This document shows, in pieces, positions 10,401 to 18,462 of a stretch of 64,000 nt of DNA. The notes below the pieces were generated by a model, which saw only the letters and a program-made list of their open reading frames with translations, was not told where the DNA came from and made no database searches. The stretch spans positions 16,045,789 to 16,109,788 of the forward strand of contig NC_087062.1 of NCBI RefSeq assembly GCF_963678635.1, read 5' to 3'. The translations under genes and the position numbers were made by a program. This stretch comes from Symsagittifera roscoffensis. Its lineage: Eukaryota > Xenacoelomorpha > Acoela > Convolutidae. How positions within the stretch are numbered: position 1 is the first letter of the stretch; every line of letters begins with the position of its first letter.

Positions 10401-10406
10401 GTTTGA
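4401..10406 (+). CDS. Giant 2,001-codon ORF: SGNH domain 1 (C-terminal half), SGNH-like domain 2, long unknown region
   Basis: Residues 1-115 finish SGNH domain 1: GTND at 6-9 (block III) and DGIHFD at 102-107, giving the Asp-His pair. Residues about 116-375 are charged and partly disordered. Residues 378-600 look like a second, diverged SGNH fold: VVIVAGSDFEG (383-385 in place of GDS), PGAEL, LLFAGPNDH (GxND at 433-436) and GDDHPVVTHL (586-593). Residues about 600-1,190 are mixed helical with the blocks RIDGYLALVLLTHGEL (784), LLTDLCLAMRSDP (873) and LNWCQQEVLRAQMS (932), all recognisable in the copy at 61-62 kb. Residues 1,190-1,300 are acidic. RKRKR near 1,465 could be a nuclear signal. 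No clear signal peptide or transmembrane anchor is seen. The start is artificial: coding came from upstream before the 4,392 duplication. Overall function unknown. Confidence 0.75.
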   Translation: MTLMVGTNDVSRGEARKVTRLYDKMSCILEELRIQMDPAILTVCTIPYNIKADQHAMEMNTKVRNLNELIRQIHQRSVLPVGLLDVAEQMELSAFPDDASSDGIHFDRPRGVEWLNDVFQRHISALEAELLETAQVTFGPSPNPPIFNPRALSSRLGAMADSRDSSRNSRTKLPGAAPMEAEEATSSTPQGSVISSVVVAEKKKPERPAETSRSRYVEKVKELDLEDLECRLELAKALGLERVSHEDLGRHQCVDWLKAHETHFSRAKMMETADLTGIPTQSVMGPINYRPLKSLGSPGLVVEPPKHRTSIARIRVATPAQLRVVDKLMDPREMELPDAAYEGTGLADDPTYGKPCGNTQLAKTLAVYDRADPVAARVVIVAGSDFEGTSPELFWPETLIYSLPGAELNQMLTLVVAIKSEMPCEPELLLFAGPNDHLHATGFLEQLKGDEPAPRKIWEAIQTLFAAMNEVQENVASRFGSKTKVAFKTSPGYASMPPGLQFVYAILILIAEGNGWRILMAAPNRELEPTNLRLRRSELAAAWADVSHALRGFYELADILIVLDKVLLLEISNFARQLKLSPIIGDDHPVVTHLTASLWFRSMELTITSSTSKSRGPSNERKNVAAAEKQLESMVYRLTQERGRRPFLTPRLENATEKTREGAPLLVKQIWDFLEEQLEVAEKREMTVGRFVTAANEVTIGGFWREHARGELRTRRDHEILEFLSPCWGKEFLAGVYSAKETIFGAFIQEILNMPISLLLALYLVYPRYLFNMGPAYMFSRGVDTLRIDGYLALVLLTHGELVSFHRLMKYGEPLSMGRTHSSIDTYSYKCAAGLKRLLVQYLLMQNRHLTGKEKSPKTRDEWRKVNGGMPLLTDLCLAMRSDPMGMIRGLEEVVTCIYGPAVTFAFPDPLVTAYRYSVTHVSLISILDGTTLNWCQQEVLRAQMSNTVHFGKVKDPELVIYSFRGQLQCRMGGKREGPIETYPKFWNLNPLTANGQEILRIPAWKKNFELVKRELEAILEKEVLPASIPEFPTVRIMTLGLNSSLVVPSLFTRAATKEQQKKFIDGWDPLFIGYSAAIYFHTSDAKINSWTTQAKKMRGSMPPKFEVRDALRTLERAGLENNLPVWDDGKMIVNEGHIALKGDEMVFATRRYRAPYGLEQVEMRQEGKELDAAGPLYVALTEYKKTGPATPSPLSVDTPGDKRSGPVEDRFRRILERREVESGEESMDETLSEAGEDMEVGNTPEQKPSEEEFTTQELLKDLSGENWADTPTPPLTSSPRKNLELPLTSENPNMGMIFLSAERREKNTFEGNRDAFLGTLDEDAWRKFLSDFNREVDDDTTLDDFKEELWDTVVKFGEPVLMGTGLEEKFRGELLSKMVELRKASRKTKEDKCKDSSTLKQKTDNKIIEHVRGDKVGTFNIIKSTNILKARAGGRQELEGLDGDKEVESVMITTTPQSKDVRSRKRKRDVEGLGSPSADAVLERNLRETAPMVLARWKTAAYKSSYEPRKLLDVEKEMGTPTSSTTEEDFKHQRIKIKRGSTSGQNWEVDVGKEWVSNEHQATGKQVTSDPLEKNKTRNTSRPWWVALETLQELEDCLKKLDSGVSRKRRTWATQQKAGINKLELGSQLKRIWQNLLKDHFEEAMRTSSSASPLMANPFIRTAGQLMFAWSLLGIELETLTSYDKLKLGGKNLEVYRMLMQHVARDNSGLSLARRKDATCFLRWTMSMMTDSTILACHQRAIGSKTLERRVSTVILNVYQSTGTEKEDGSRQSLESHRKLDEIRRFYNKKFEEKHDVHRNLASSGEYLKPNKKREYQYVSGVMGMAYNPFLDLEAGGAHRNYEVVELLKFWTEKIMEIDTVERERPSLGLILERTPEVISVPRSSKRVELKMGNGNGMLTTNLGVVWKLLRPSWCPHPHASLIEEVTERVRLAPTEDEDLATLSIVHRLILPHVKESSEMTSGTVSVKKMEPGSCLDSTCGNSEHTCDTVFLERRPSHLV

Positions 10407-10443
10407 AGACATTACCGAAAGGGAGAAAAGTGAGATACAGATA

Positions 10444-11787
10444 GTGGCTGAGTGTTACGCGAGTACCACGGTGAACCTAGCAACAGCTCTGGGATTCTTC
10501 TCAAGAATGTGCAGTCTCCAGTCACTGGAGAGGCTAGAGTCAGAACACCACTTGGTGACCGCGTTGAGCGTGGAGTCATGGCCCGGAGTGTTGCAAGTGA
10601 CCCAGAAACACATCAACAGTTGGAAGGTTGGACTCGAAGCGGAGATGGGATTTCCCATGAGCGAAGCCTATGGTCTGCCTCTAAATGCGAAGTCCCTAGT
10701 GGGGTCAGTGATGGCAAACCTATGTGGCAGCCACTATCCATTACACATGGCGATGGTAGAAGTGTCCAGCCAGAGGATATTGATAGACAAAGCCTTCTCA
10801 GTGCCCAAATGTGTAAGACTGGCTCGGATGTCACATCATTCACACAAGCTGTTGAGGAAGATCCGAGGAACAGTGCCGAAAGATCAAAGGGACGATTTGA
10901 GTGAAGTCTGGGGTGAAGAACTTCTACGCTTGGAGAGCGAAAATACAAGTGACCACGAGAGACAAAACGTGATTGGGAAACCCATGGTAGGTGCTCCAAA
11001 CTTGGAAGAAGTCGACGTGATACACGAGAAGATGATGGAACTTGAGCCTCTCCTAGAAGACTCGGGAGAACGCAATCTTAGGAGCATCGACCTCACACAC
11101 GGGGATTGTCCATGCCACTGTCTAGCGCAGACAGTGTGGTACCCAGACCACGCCAATCTCTGCCTGATCTGGGATGTAGAAGAAATCAGGTCGTTGGGAC
11201 TAGCCGATCATCAACAAAAAGTGACCATCTTGGTGGTGAGCACAATGCTGGCTCTACGATGGATGGAAGAAAACATAGCAAAGTATCGGGAATCGAAGAC
11301 GCTAACAGCAGAGTCGATTCACGCGATAGATTACAGCAGGAGACTTGAGTTGTTCGAGACCGCATGCAAGGTATTCGCTATACCAATGGAAGTCAGACAC
11401 ATGTGGAGCCGCTTGAGATTCTTTCCTTGGTTTCGCGCGACGTTAACATCCTGGTTATATGTGGTGACGAAGGATCACATGAGGAAACATCAAAAGGAAT
11501 ATCGACAATTCCAGGCCGAGATAGGACCAGATGCCTTCAAGAGACCTCTGCTGACCCATCGAAATGCGATCACGACGGGGTGGAAAAGAGTGGGTAGAGT
11601 ATCCAGAGACAACACTAGAGCGAGGGAGTCGATACTGGAGGAGGACCTGGCGAAGAATGTAAGCCTGAGTCTTCACAATTCCTTCTGTTTGAACCGGGAG
11701 TCGAAGGTGAAGAGCTTACCGAACCAAGCGAAGAGATTGCAAGAGCAAAGGGAGTGGATGCGATCCTATGAACAGCTGAAGGCTTGA
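10444..11787 (+). CDS. C-terminal continuation of the giant ORF (447 codons plus possible readthrough tail)
   Basis: This frame follows the 2,001-codon ORF. Its coding appearance begins upstream of the first Met, at about 10,385 (EDLVTWFEDITEREK), right where the previous frame stops looking conserved, so one small indel separates the two and they were probably one protein of about 2,460 codons from 4,401. It is mostly helical, with a Cys/His cluster GDCPCHCLAQ at about 11,104-11,133 that might bind metal. No domain recognised. After the TGA at 11,785-11,787 the same frame stays open for 35 codons to 11,892, and that tail starts EEIVISSDDEEALL, which resembles a SUMO-interacting motif (hydrophobic patch followed by acidic residues). 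Confidence 0.6.
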   Translation: MAECYASTTVNLATALGFFSRMCSLQSLERLESEHHLVTALSVESWPGVLQVTQKHINSWKVGLEAEMGFPMSEAYGLPLNAKSLVGSVMANLCGSHYPLHMAMVEVSSQRILIDKAFSVPKCVRLARMSHHSHKLLRKIRGTVPKDQRDDLSEVWGEELLRLESENTSDHERQNVIGKPMVGAPNLEEVDVIHEKMMELEPLLEDSGERNLRSIDLTHGDCPCHCLAQTVWYPDHANLCLIWDVEEIRSLGLADHQQKVTILVVSTMLALRWMEENIAKYRESKTLTAESIHAIDYSRRLELFETACKVFAIPMEVRHMWSRLRFFPWFRATLTSWLYVVTKDHMRKHQKEYRQFQAEIGPDAFKRPLLTHRNAITTGWKRVGRVSRDNTRARESILEEDLAKNVSLSLHNSFCLNRESKVKSLPNQAKRLQEQREWMRSYEQLKA

Positions 11788-11892
11788 GAGGAGATTGTGA
11801 TCAGCTCCGATGACGAAGAGGCACTATTAAAACAGATCACAGTGTCAAATATAACTGGGTCGGGTACCTCGAGGGCGAAGAACACGAGGTGA

Positions 11893-13279
11893 GCCGGTGG
11901 CTCAAAAGGAAAATTCTAGAGTCTTGAGTCTTGAGAGGGAGGGGGCTCGAGGGTGAACTCGGATGAAATCTGGGTTCACGAAAAAGAAATTTTAACAAAT
12001 GAGATATTGTTATTAATATGCTAGATCTATTATACAAATCAAAATGCTGCATGACAATTTCCTGATTGAATAGGACAAAAGAAATTTTAAATTACCAGCT
12101 TAAAAAGCGAGAATTCATAGGTGCAGGTGTATGCAGATTTTGATTGCTGTTTAGCGATAGTGTGAAAATTTTTATATGGTTGTGAATTTTGGAAGGTAGA
12201 TAAACTTAAGTCTGCTGCAAACTTCTGTAAATGACCACTGGCACTGTATCTTGAGTGACACTCGGGCTTCTGGTGATTCACTGACAGAGACAGCACGCGA
12301 TGAGGACATCGATATTGAGTCCGGGGAGTATGTGCCAGTCGGTCATATCTGGAAGTTTGACCTTGAGGGACACAAAAATACGTAATTTTGGAGTGAAGTT
12401 TTAATTTTCAAAATTTCGAATGGAGCCTGTCATGCTCAGTTTTCTCGCACCAACTGAAAACACAAAGTGAAAAATCAGAACGACCGAATTTACAATTGCG
12501 GGAAAATACTTAAGAAAACAGCAGGAAATTGCTATTCGCAATTTCGAGATACAAAATAAGACACGACTAGAGCCGTCTTATCCTGAAATAGGAGGAGAGA
12601 TAATCACGAGAAAAGAGTACAACTATTCGAACCGAACCAGAGTGAACCTTCAATGGAAAGGTGGACAGCTTGAGTGTCCCAATGGTTCAGACAAAAACTT
12701 CAATTCTATAGTCTAAACTTATTTCTGTTATTAGAACTGATCAGTATTGAACTTATCTAGTTATATTCTCTAGTTCTCGAGTTTTAGGTTGATCCATCTG
12801 AAATAGATCAAAGTTCCACTGTCCAATAAAAAGTAACACAACGGATTGTTCCGACCATGTTTTTAACGGCGTTCGTATGGGGACGTTGGGGACGTTCTTA
12901 TTTTCTAGAGTGGGGGGATATTTTGGTAGTAGCCTTTAAGCTGTAACGGGTTCTAGTCTCATGTCGCAAGCGAACCCAATTGGCTCCGACCGTTTTGAGG
13001 TAGAAAAACACAAGAGATAGTGTCACTGACTCTTGAGCCAATGGTTATAGGGCCTATTTTTCTTAAGCCTCATATGTGACCGAAGTAGGCGACTGTTACA
13101 ACGATTTTCGCTTGTCAGAATGAGACGAGTTAGAGTACTAAGAAGACACGAAATTATAAATTACGACAAACGAATGGGAAAAGAAAAGAAGCCCTAGGAG
13201 TTGTAGCGATTAAGCTACTACAATTCTTACCAGGCCTATTTCACTGACCGGGAGGACCGAGAATAAAATTTGCAACCCG
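11893..13279. other. AT-rich region downstream of the giant ORF, no gene supported
   Basis: No convincing gene. One short open stretch at about 12,210-12,385 ends GEYVPVGHIWKFDLEG and looks protein-like, but it has no Met start of its own and no counterpart seen elsewhere. If element A is complete at its 3' end, this region should contain its polypurine tract and the start of its 3' LTR; I could not fix either. Confidence 0.4.
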
Positions 13280-14620
13280 ATTGTGACATTCGACCAGAAT
13301 GACGGTCAAAATGCATGACGAAATCGAAACTTTATTGGAACAGTTAAGTGGGAGGATTGGCTGTTTCAAAGGATTAACGGTCTTATTTGATAAACTAATC
13401 GAAATGCGAGAGGTCGGTTTTTTTTCACATGTGAAATTTTAAAAATTCGATTGTATAACACGTGGCCATTTTTATTTTCGCCAATACAGAAAAAGCGCGA
13501 AAATCAACAGAACAAGGATTTTCGCTAGAAGGAAACAGACCTACGATACGGATTGGAATTACGATTGGCATTATTGTTGGAAGAACATTCCGAACTGTAA
13601 CGATTGTGCAGCTAATCTTTCCGGAGCAAATCCCGGGTGACGATAAGACTGCTCTTCGTCCGGATTCAAGAATCCGTAAGAGTCTCGGGAAGAGACTGAA
13701 ATTGCATTTTTAACAATTTATAGCTTATTGGTATGTCCTGAGTTGAATTTAATTAAAATCTAATTCATTTTTCAGAAGATGAGAAGCTAAGAGTTGAGGG
13801 CAAGGGTTGATCCATCTCCGTTGGAAATGATGTTTTTTATCTGCTGAATAAAAAAAAGTAACATGATAATAAAGTAGTAGCTCTGTTCTTAGGAGTGACC
13901 TCGTGGTCTGGGGATACTGAGACCCAGCCATGAGATCAGGGACTTCGATACCGACAAACTTCCGGTATCGGTATCGGGCATCTAATTTGAAGTATCGGTA
14001 TCGGTATCGTTTTTCTGCTTAAGTGGTATCGGTATCGGTATCGTTTTTTCTGAAAATAGCTTTTGAGTATCGAGCAAATAAGACTGCCTTCTAAAGAATC
14101 AAGCAAAGAAATCAAAAGAAGATAGAGCGCTCCGTGTACGCGAAAATTTAAGGTGACCGAAATTAAGGTGAAAACTGAAAAGGTGAAATTAAGGAATTTA
14201 AGGTGAAAATTATAATGACCGAATGAGCGAAAACTGACAAAATATCGGAATTTAAAATTTCAAGTATCGTTTCTATCAAAAATTGCGATAAATCCAGATC
14301 GATTATCGGTATCGAAGTATCGGAGACAAAAAAATATCGGTATCGAGTATCGATATATCGATGTATCGAACGATACTATCGATATAGTATCGTGCTCCCT
14401 GCATGAGATCACTATTTTTGCATGTAACTAAGGTACTCTGAGCGTTCTGGCCGATAGCCCAAAACAGTAACGATTTTGTCGACCCGCTGTTAAAAGGACC
14501 ACACAAAGAACTGGCTTTGGCAGAGACGGTTAAAAGCATGTAGAGCTGTGTTCAGACGCTAGCAGGTCGTTTTACAACCTAGCTTTATTTTCCGTCGATA
14601 TGTACTTCGGGGCGAATGTT
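13280..14620 (+). repeat. Old diverged copy of the 32-45 kb array unit, interrupted by a MITE
   Basis: Matches the second part of the array units: the words TGACATTCGACCAGA (13,283), GGCTGTTTCAAAGGATTAACGG (shorter matches), GAGAAGCTAAGAGTTGAGGG (13,780), GTGACCTCGTGGTCTGGGG (13,897), GACCACACAAAGAACTGG (14,497) and CAGACGCTAGCAGGT appear in the same order as at 33,980-34,860. Divergence is clearly higher than among the array units, so this copy is older. It lies between element A and the 5' region of element B, the same relative place as the array end at 45.2 kb. Confidence 0.8.
13937..14401. mobile_element. hAT-type non-autonomous DNA transposon (MITE), 465 bp
   Basis: Termini are imperfect inverted repeats: the left end CAGGGACTTCGATAC and the complement of the right end CAGGGAGCACGATAC agree at 12 of 15 positions. 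The 8-bp sequence CATGAGAT flanks it on both sides (13,929-13,936 and 14,402-14,409). CAG...CTG ends with an 8-bp duplication are the hAT signature. The paralogous array units (for example near 34,694) are uninterrupted here, reading CCATGAG followed directly by CTCACTA, which confirms the empty site. The interior is mostly TATCGG-type hexamer repeats and codes for nothing. Confidence 0.9.
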
Positions 14621-14640
14621 ACACATGTTGTGTTCAGTAA

Positions 14641-15690
14641 TTGGAACTAATTGGGTGCCGTAATCCAAAATATTGTGGTTTTTGAAAAAAATTTCGAAAT
14701 TTTTAAGTAAGGGCGATAAAAGTTATTGTTCGGACAACATCCACTAATTAGTTGACAGGTTTTTGAACCCATTTTCCAGACCCCAGTGAAATCGAACTTA
14801 ACGTATATGATTCAGTGGATTCATCAATCCGGAGTGTTCCAAATAGCATTGTTTTTGACAAAATTTGTTCAGCTGAAAAATTGAGGACTGAGTTTTTTGC
14901 CTTGAACTGTAAAAGCATAAGCCTTTTGAGCTTGGATCAATAATTTTTAGGTCAATAAGACAATAATTGCGAAAAAAATTGGGCGGAACCAAAAAAGTTG
15001 AAAACTTTTTGAGTTCGAATAAAAGACGTTTTGCTTCATACATTTGGAACAACTGGACCGATCCAGTTTATTTTGGTACCGTTAGAACAAAAATTACGTA
15101 ATCTGACACATAAAAAAATTGTTTTTTGAGAAAAAAAAGCTCAAACAAATTTTTTAAATTGTTTTTCGAAAAAAACAACCGATTTCTGAAGGTAGACATT
15201 TCACGTTTTGTAAAATTTTGTTGGAAGGCCTTTATACCCCTACCAAACGGTAGAAATGGTTAAATAAGGCAATTTGACGCTGTTCTCGACAAAAACGAAA
15301 GACTAAGGTACGCAGAAAACGATAGTAGAGTCAAAACTAGTCTAGTTAGAAGACCCTTCACACTTAAGAAAAATTGTTAATTAAGCAGCTTAGCTTCAAT
15401 CCGGAGGGGTCAAGGGCACGATCAAACCCTTCCTAGTTAGTTGATTTTGAATAATAGGCTCTAAGAATGTATCCGAAAGGGTCTCAGGTATCGTTTTTTA
15501 CCGACTTGGAATGGTACTGTTTTTGCCAATCCGGAAGGATCATATTTTGCCAATCCGGAGGGATCCTGTTTTTGCCAATCCGGAGAAGTCTTAAATCAGG
15601 GGGTCCTGTTTTTACAAAGTCGGAGAGGTCCCCATTCGGAGGCGTCCTGTTTTGCCAAATCGGAAGGGTAAAATATTATTAATATTACTA
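14641..15690 (+). repeat. 1-kb direct repeat Y, copy 1 (putative 5' LTR/leader segment)
   Basis: Closely matches 15,910-16,955 in the same orientation, from CTAATTGGGTGCCGTAATCC through a minisatellite. A diverged relative lies at 45,410-46,350, again upstream of a minisatellite and a gag leader. The fixed order Y, minisatellite, leader, gag suggests Y belongs to the LTR or 5' untranslated region. Clear TG...CA ends were not identified. Confidence 0.7.
15470..15670 (+). repeat. CCGGAGG minisatellite, array 1
   Basis: About seven degenerate units of roughly 25-29 nt with core CAATCCGGAGGGATCCTG followed by a T-run. Units vary in length and sequence. It sits inside repeat Y copy 1. Confidence 0.8.
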
Positions 15691-15699
15691 TTTATACTG

Positions 15700-16985
15700 C
15701 CTGTATCAATACTCCTTATCGTTTTTCAGTGAAAAACATAGTAAACAGACCGGTTTTAAGGTCTAAACAGTGATATTTTTATCCCCCCACTTATCGCAAC
15801 TTTTTGTGATATCGTTATTTTTGAAACGGAAAAAACACTAAATTAGTGAGTAACATCGTAACTGCACTAATATATTTAGTAGAACGGGTTAAATTTAATT
15901 TGAATGTGGTTGGACCTAATTGGGTGCCGTAATCCAAAATATCGTGATTTTTGAAAAAACGAAACGCCACAAAATAAGAAATTTTTTCGAAATTTTTAAG
16001 TAAGGGCGAAAAAAATTATTGTTCGGACAACATCCACCAGTGAGTTGACAGGCTTTTAATTACGTTTTCCAGACCCCAGTGAAATCGAACTTAAGGTGTT
16101 TGATTCAGTGGATTCATCAATCCGGAGGGTTCCAAATAGCATTGTTTTTGGCAAAATTTGTTCAGCTGAAAAGTTTTGGACTGAATTTTTTGCTTTGAAG
16201 TAGAAAAATATAAGCCTTTGGAGCTCGGATCAATAATTTTTAGGTCAATAAGACAATAATTGCGAAAAAAATTCGGCGGAACCAAAAAAGTTGAAAACTT
16301 TTTGAGTTCGAATAAAAGACGTTTTGTTTCATAAATTTGGAACAACTGGAAAAATATAGTTTAATTTAGCACCGTTAGAACAAAAATTACGTAAGCTGAC
16401 ACATAAAATATTTGTTTTTGGAGAAAAATAAGCTTAAAAAAACTTTTTAGATTGTTTTTAGAAAAAAACAACCGATTTCTGAAGGTAGATACTTCACGTT
16501 TTGTAAAGTTTTGTTGGAAAACCCTTATACCCCTACCAAACGTTAGAAATGTTTAAATAAGGCAATTTGACGCTGTTCTCGACAAAAACGAAAGACTAAG
16601 GTACGCAGAAAACGATAGTAGAGTCAAAACTAGTCTAGTTAGAAAACCCTTCACACTTAAGAAAAATTGTTAATTAAGCAGCTTAGCTTCAATCCGGAGG
16701 GGTCAAGGGCACAATCAAACCCTTCCTAGTTAGTTGATTTTGCATAATAGGTTCTATTAAAGTATCCGGAAGGGTCTCCGGTATCGTTTTTTACCGACTT
16801 GGAGTGGTATTCTTTTTGCCAATCCGGAAGGATCATATTTTTCCAATCCGGAGGTGTCCTGTTTTTGCCAATCCGGAGAAGTCCTAAACCATTTTGCAAA
16901 GTCGGAGGGGTCCCCATTCGGAGGCGTCCTGTTTTGTCAAATCGGAAGAGTCTCCGAACAAAGTTCCGGAGAGGTCTAAAAAAAT
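15700..16985 (+). repeat. Direct repeat Y, copy 2, with extra 5' segment
   Basis: Second copy of Y (15,910-16,955) preceded by about 200 nt that also matches 45,410-45,540 but is absent from copy 1. It contains CCCCCCA and a GTGATATCGTTATTTTTG stretch. The pair looks like a local tandem duplication or two overlapping LTR-type ends. Confidence 0.65.
16755..16980 (+). repeat. CCGGAGG minisatellite, array 2
   Basis: Second array of the same core (CAATCCGGAGGTGTCCTG plus T-run), about eight units, at the end of repeat Y copy 2 and immediately before the gag1 leader. Confidence 0.8.
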
Positions 16986-17723
16986 TTTACGAACGTAAAC
17001 AAAGACAATACAATTAGTGAATATGGTTTAGATATTAAGACAAATAGACAGACCAAAAAAGCCAGGAAACCAGTGACTGAACTGAATACTTGCCATTGAA
17101 CAAAACTGAAGAGACCATAGTAAAACCAAAATAGGTCTGAACCCGGAGGTTCGCGACTCTAGGTCTAAACGAAAACAAAAGTCGACACATATTTATTTGG
17201 ATTACAATCCAGAAGTGTTTTTTGGAAAAGTAATTGCATTGTTGCTCAAGCTCGGGCAATCCGAAGGCAGATAGGTAAAACATATTTCGGTGGGTGCAGT
17301 CGACGCGCACTTGAGAGAAAAACACTGCCTTCTAGTTTTGTCTGTCGGCACTAAACAGGGAAAGATCTTTCTTTAGAAACTAGTTCAACCTTTAAATTGC
17401 TACAATCGAATTGCAATACACATACTTTTTTCCGAATATTTTAAATCCAAACTGAGTTAAAACTCTTTTTATAACCTCAAAAAATTGATCTTGATTGGGT
17501 AGTGACTGCACTATTTTTTTAAAGATATTAAAATCATCAGACTGTGCTAGTTTATCGTCCAATAACTAATTATCAATTGCGGTGCATAAATTGGATATAC
17601 CCTGTACTGTGATAGCTTACTACGATTCGTGGTCACGTGTTACTTAAAACTTTGGGACATTATTGTGCTGTGTTAATATAGTCAGTTGCCAGGTGAGTGA
17701 AAATAAAAAAGCAATAGATTAGG
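16986..17723 (+). other. Leader upstream of gag fragment 1
   Basis: About 740 nt of AT-rich DNA with no ORF on this strand. It matches the leaders at 18,463-19,278 (well) and 47,215-47,893 (weakly, for example a GGAAAGATCTTTCTTTAGAAACT-like block in shorter form). In an LTR element this place holds the end of the 5' LTR, the primer-binding site and the packaging region. No primer-binding site could be picked with confidence. Confidence 0.5.
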
Positions 17724-18350
17724 ATGAGTCTAGACACGTCGATGATACCCAAGCTAAAAATTAGCTCATGGAAGTTGATATCGAAGAAACAAAGGAAATC
17801 AGTGAATGATCCTTTTTGTTGAAAGAACCGAGAAGAATCGGAACAAGAAGGAAAAGAATTTTTCAGGCCGAATGGTTGAAACAAGGCTATCCGAATACGA
17901 AAGGGAAAAGTTGGAAGTGCGGATGAGAATCGGGCGGGATCTGGAACGGAAGGAAATGGGAACAGGAGGTTAACGAGTAAATCTACTCCCGTAGAAGAAG
18001 GCCTCGGTTTCGCTACCTCGACCGGGACACTTGATCGAGAGGAAATAACGGATAAGTCCGACTTTTCGATTGAAAACCCTGCAGTAGGAAGCTCACCTAC
18101 CGACAACACCATGATGCGTCGGGTGACCGGGAAAGCGGCAACGTCTTCTTTGTTCTCGGAACGAGTAGAGAACACTTCGGGAAATTTCTTTCCGCTGACA
18201 ATGGGAATGAAGTCGACACCCAAGAAGAAGATGAAGATAATAGAGAAATTGATGACTCTGAGTCTCAAGTGAGCTTAAGCAGTTCAACTCATGAAAATGA
18301 AACACCCGCAATCACGCAAAAAGGCTATTCGGATCGATTTGCGGTCCTAA
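17724..18350 (+). pseudogene. gag: gag N-terminal fragment 1
   Basis: Starts with ATG at 17,724 (MSLDTSMIPKLK), the same start seen at 47,894 and 53,436 (MSLDKSSLPKLS), which supports it as the family's gag start. A stop follows after about 32 codons, then stretches such as FATSTGTLDREE and SSLFSERVENTSGNFFPLT align with the second gag copy at 19,570-19,805. The copy ends near 18,350 and is followed by another minisatellite and leader, so this is a truncated duplicate of the 5' end, not a functional gene. Confidence 0.75.
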
Positions 18351-18369
18351 CCTATAAATAAGACTGCCG

Positions 18370-18462
18370 ATTTTTGGCAACCCGTAGGGGTCCTATTTTT
18401 GTCAATCCGGAGGGATCCCAATTCGGAGGGGTCCTTTTTTGTCAATTAGGAGGGGTCCCAGA
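18370..18462 (+). repeat. CCGGAGG minisatellite, array 3 (short)
   Basis: Three to four units, for example TCAATCCGGAGGGATCCC and TTCGGAGGGGTCC, again directly upstream of a gag leader. Confidence 0.8.

Larger units (their letters stand above)
1..11892 (+). mobile_element. Element A: 3' half of a giant Gypsy-like LTR retrotransposon
   Basis: Seen: in order on the + strand, integrase, a macro-like domain, a 450-nt spacer, a coiled-coil segment, an SGNH hydrolase motif set, a second SGNH-like segment and a very long open frame. The same order recurs near 26-32 kb and 56-64 kb, which ties the 3' coding region to the retroelement rather than to a host gene. The 5' part (gag, protease, RT, RNase H) lies outside the window. 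The coding DNA is visibly richer in G and C than the AT-rich flanks. Breaks: a TAG in integrase, a 2-nt loss before the macro region, frame breaks around 2,516, 3,900, 4,250, 4,392-4,407 and 10,385. Assignment to the Gypsy group rests on integrase; the element's outer ends were not found. Confidence 0.8.

Noticed and set aside
12210-12385. Host exon
   Set aside because: About 58 open codons with some protein-like character, but no start, splice signals or repeat elsewhere; too short to support.
17690-17698. Strong 5' splice site CAG/GTGAGT before gag
   Set aside because: Perfect consensus, but it is absent from the other leaders and no acceptor could be paired.
17660-18268. 202-codon ORF on the minus strand
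   Set aside because: It is the shadow of the gag fragment on the + strand, whose protein (start, FATSTGTLDREE, NFFPLT) is conserved in three other gag copies.
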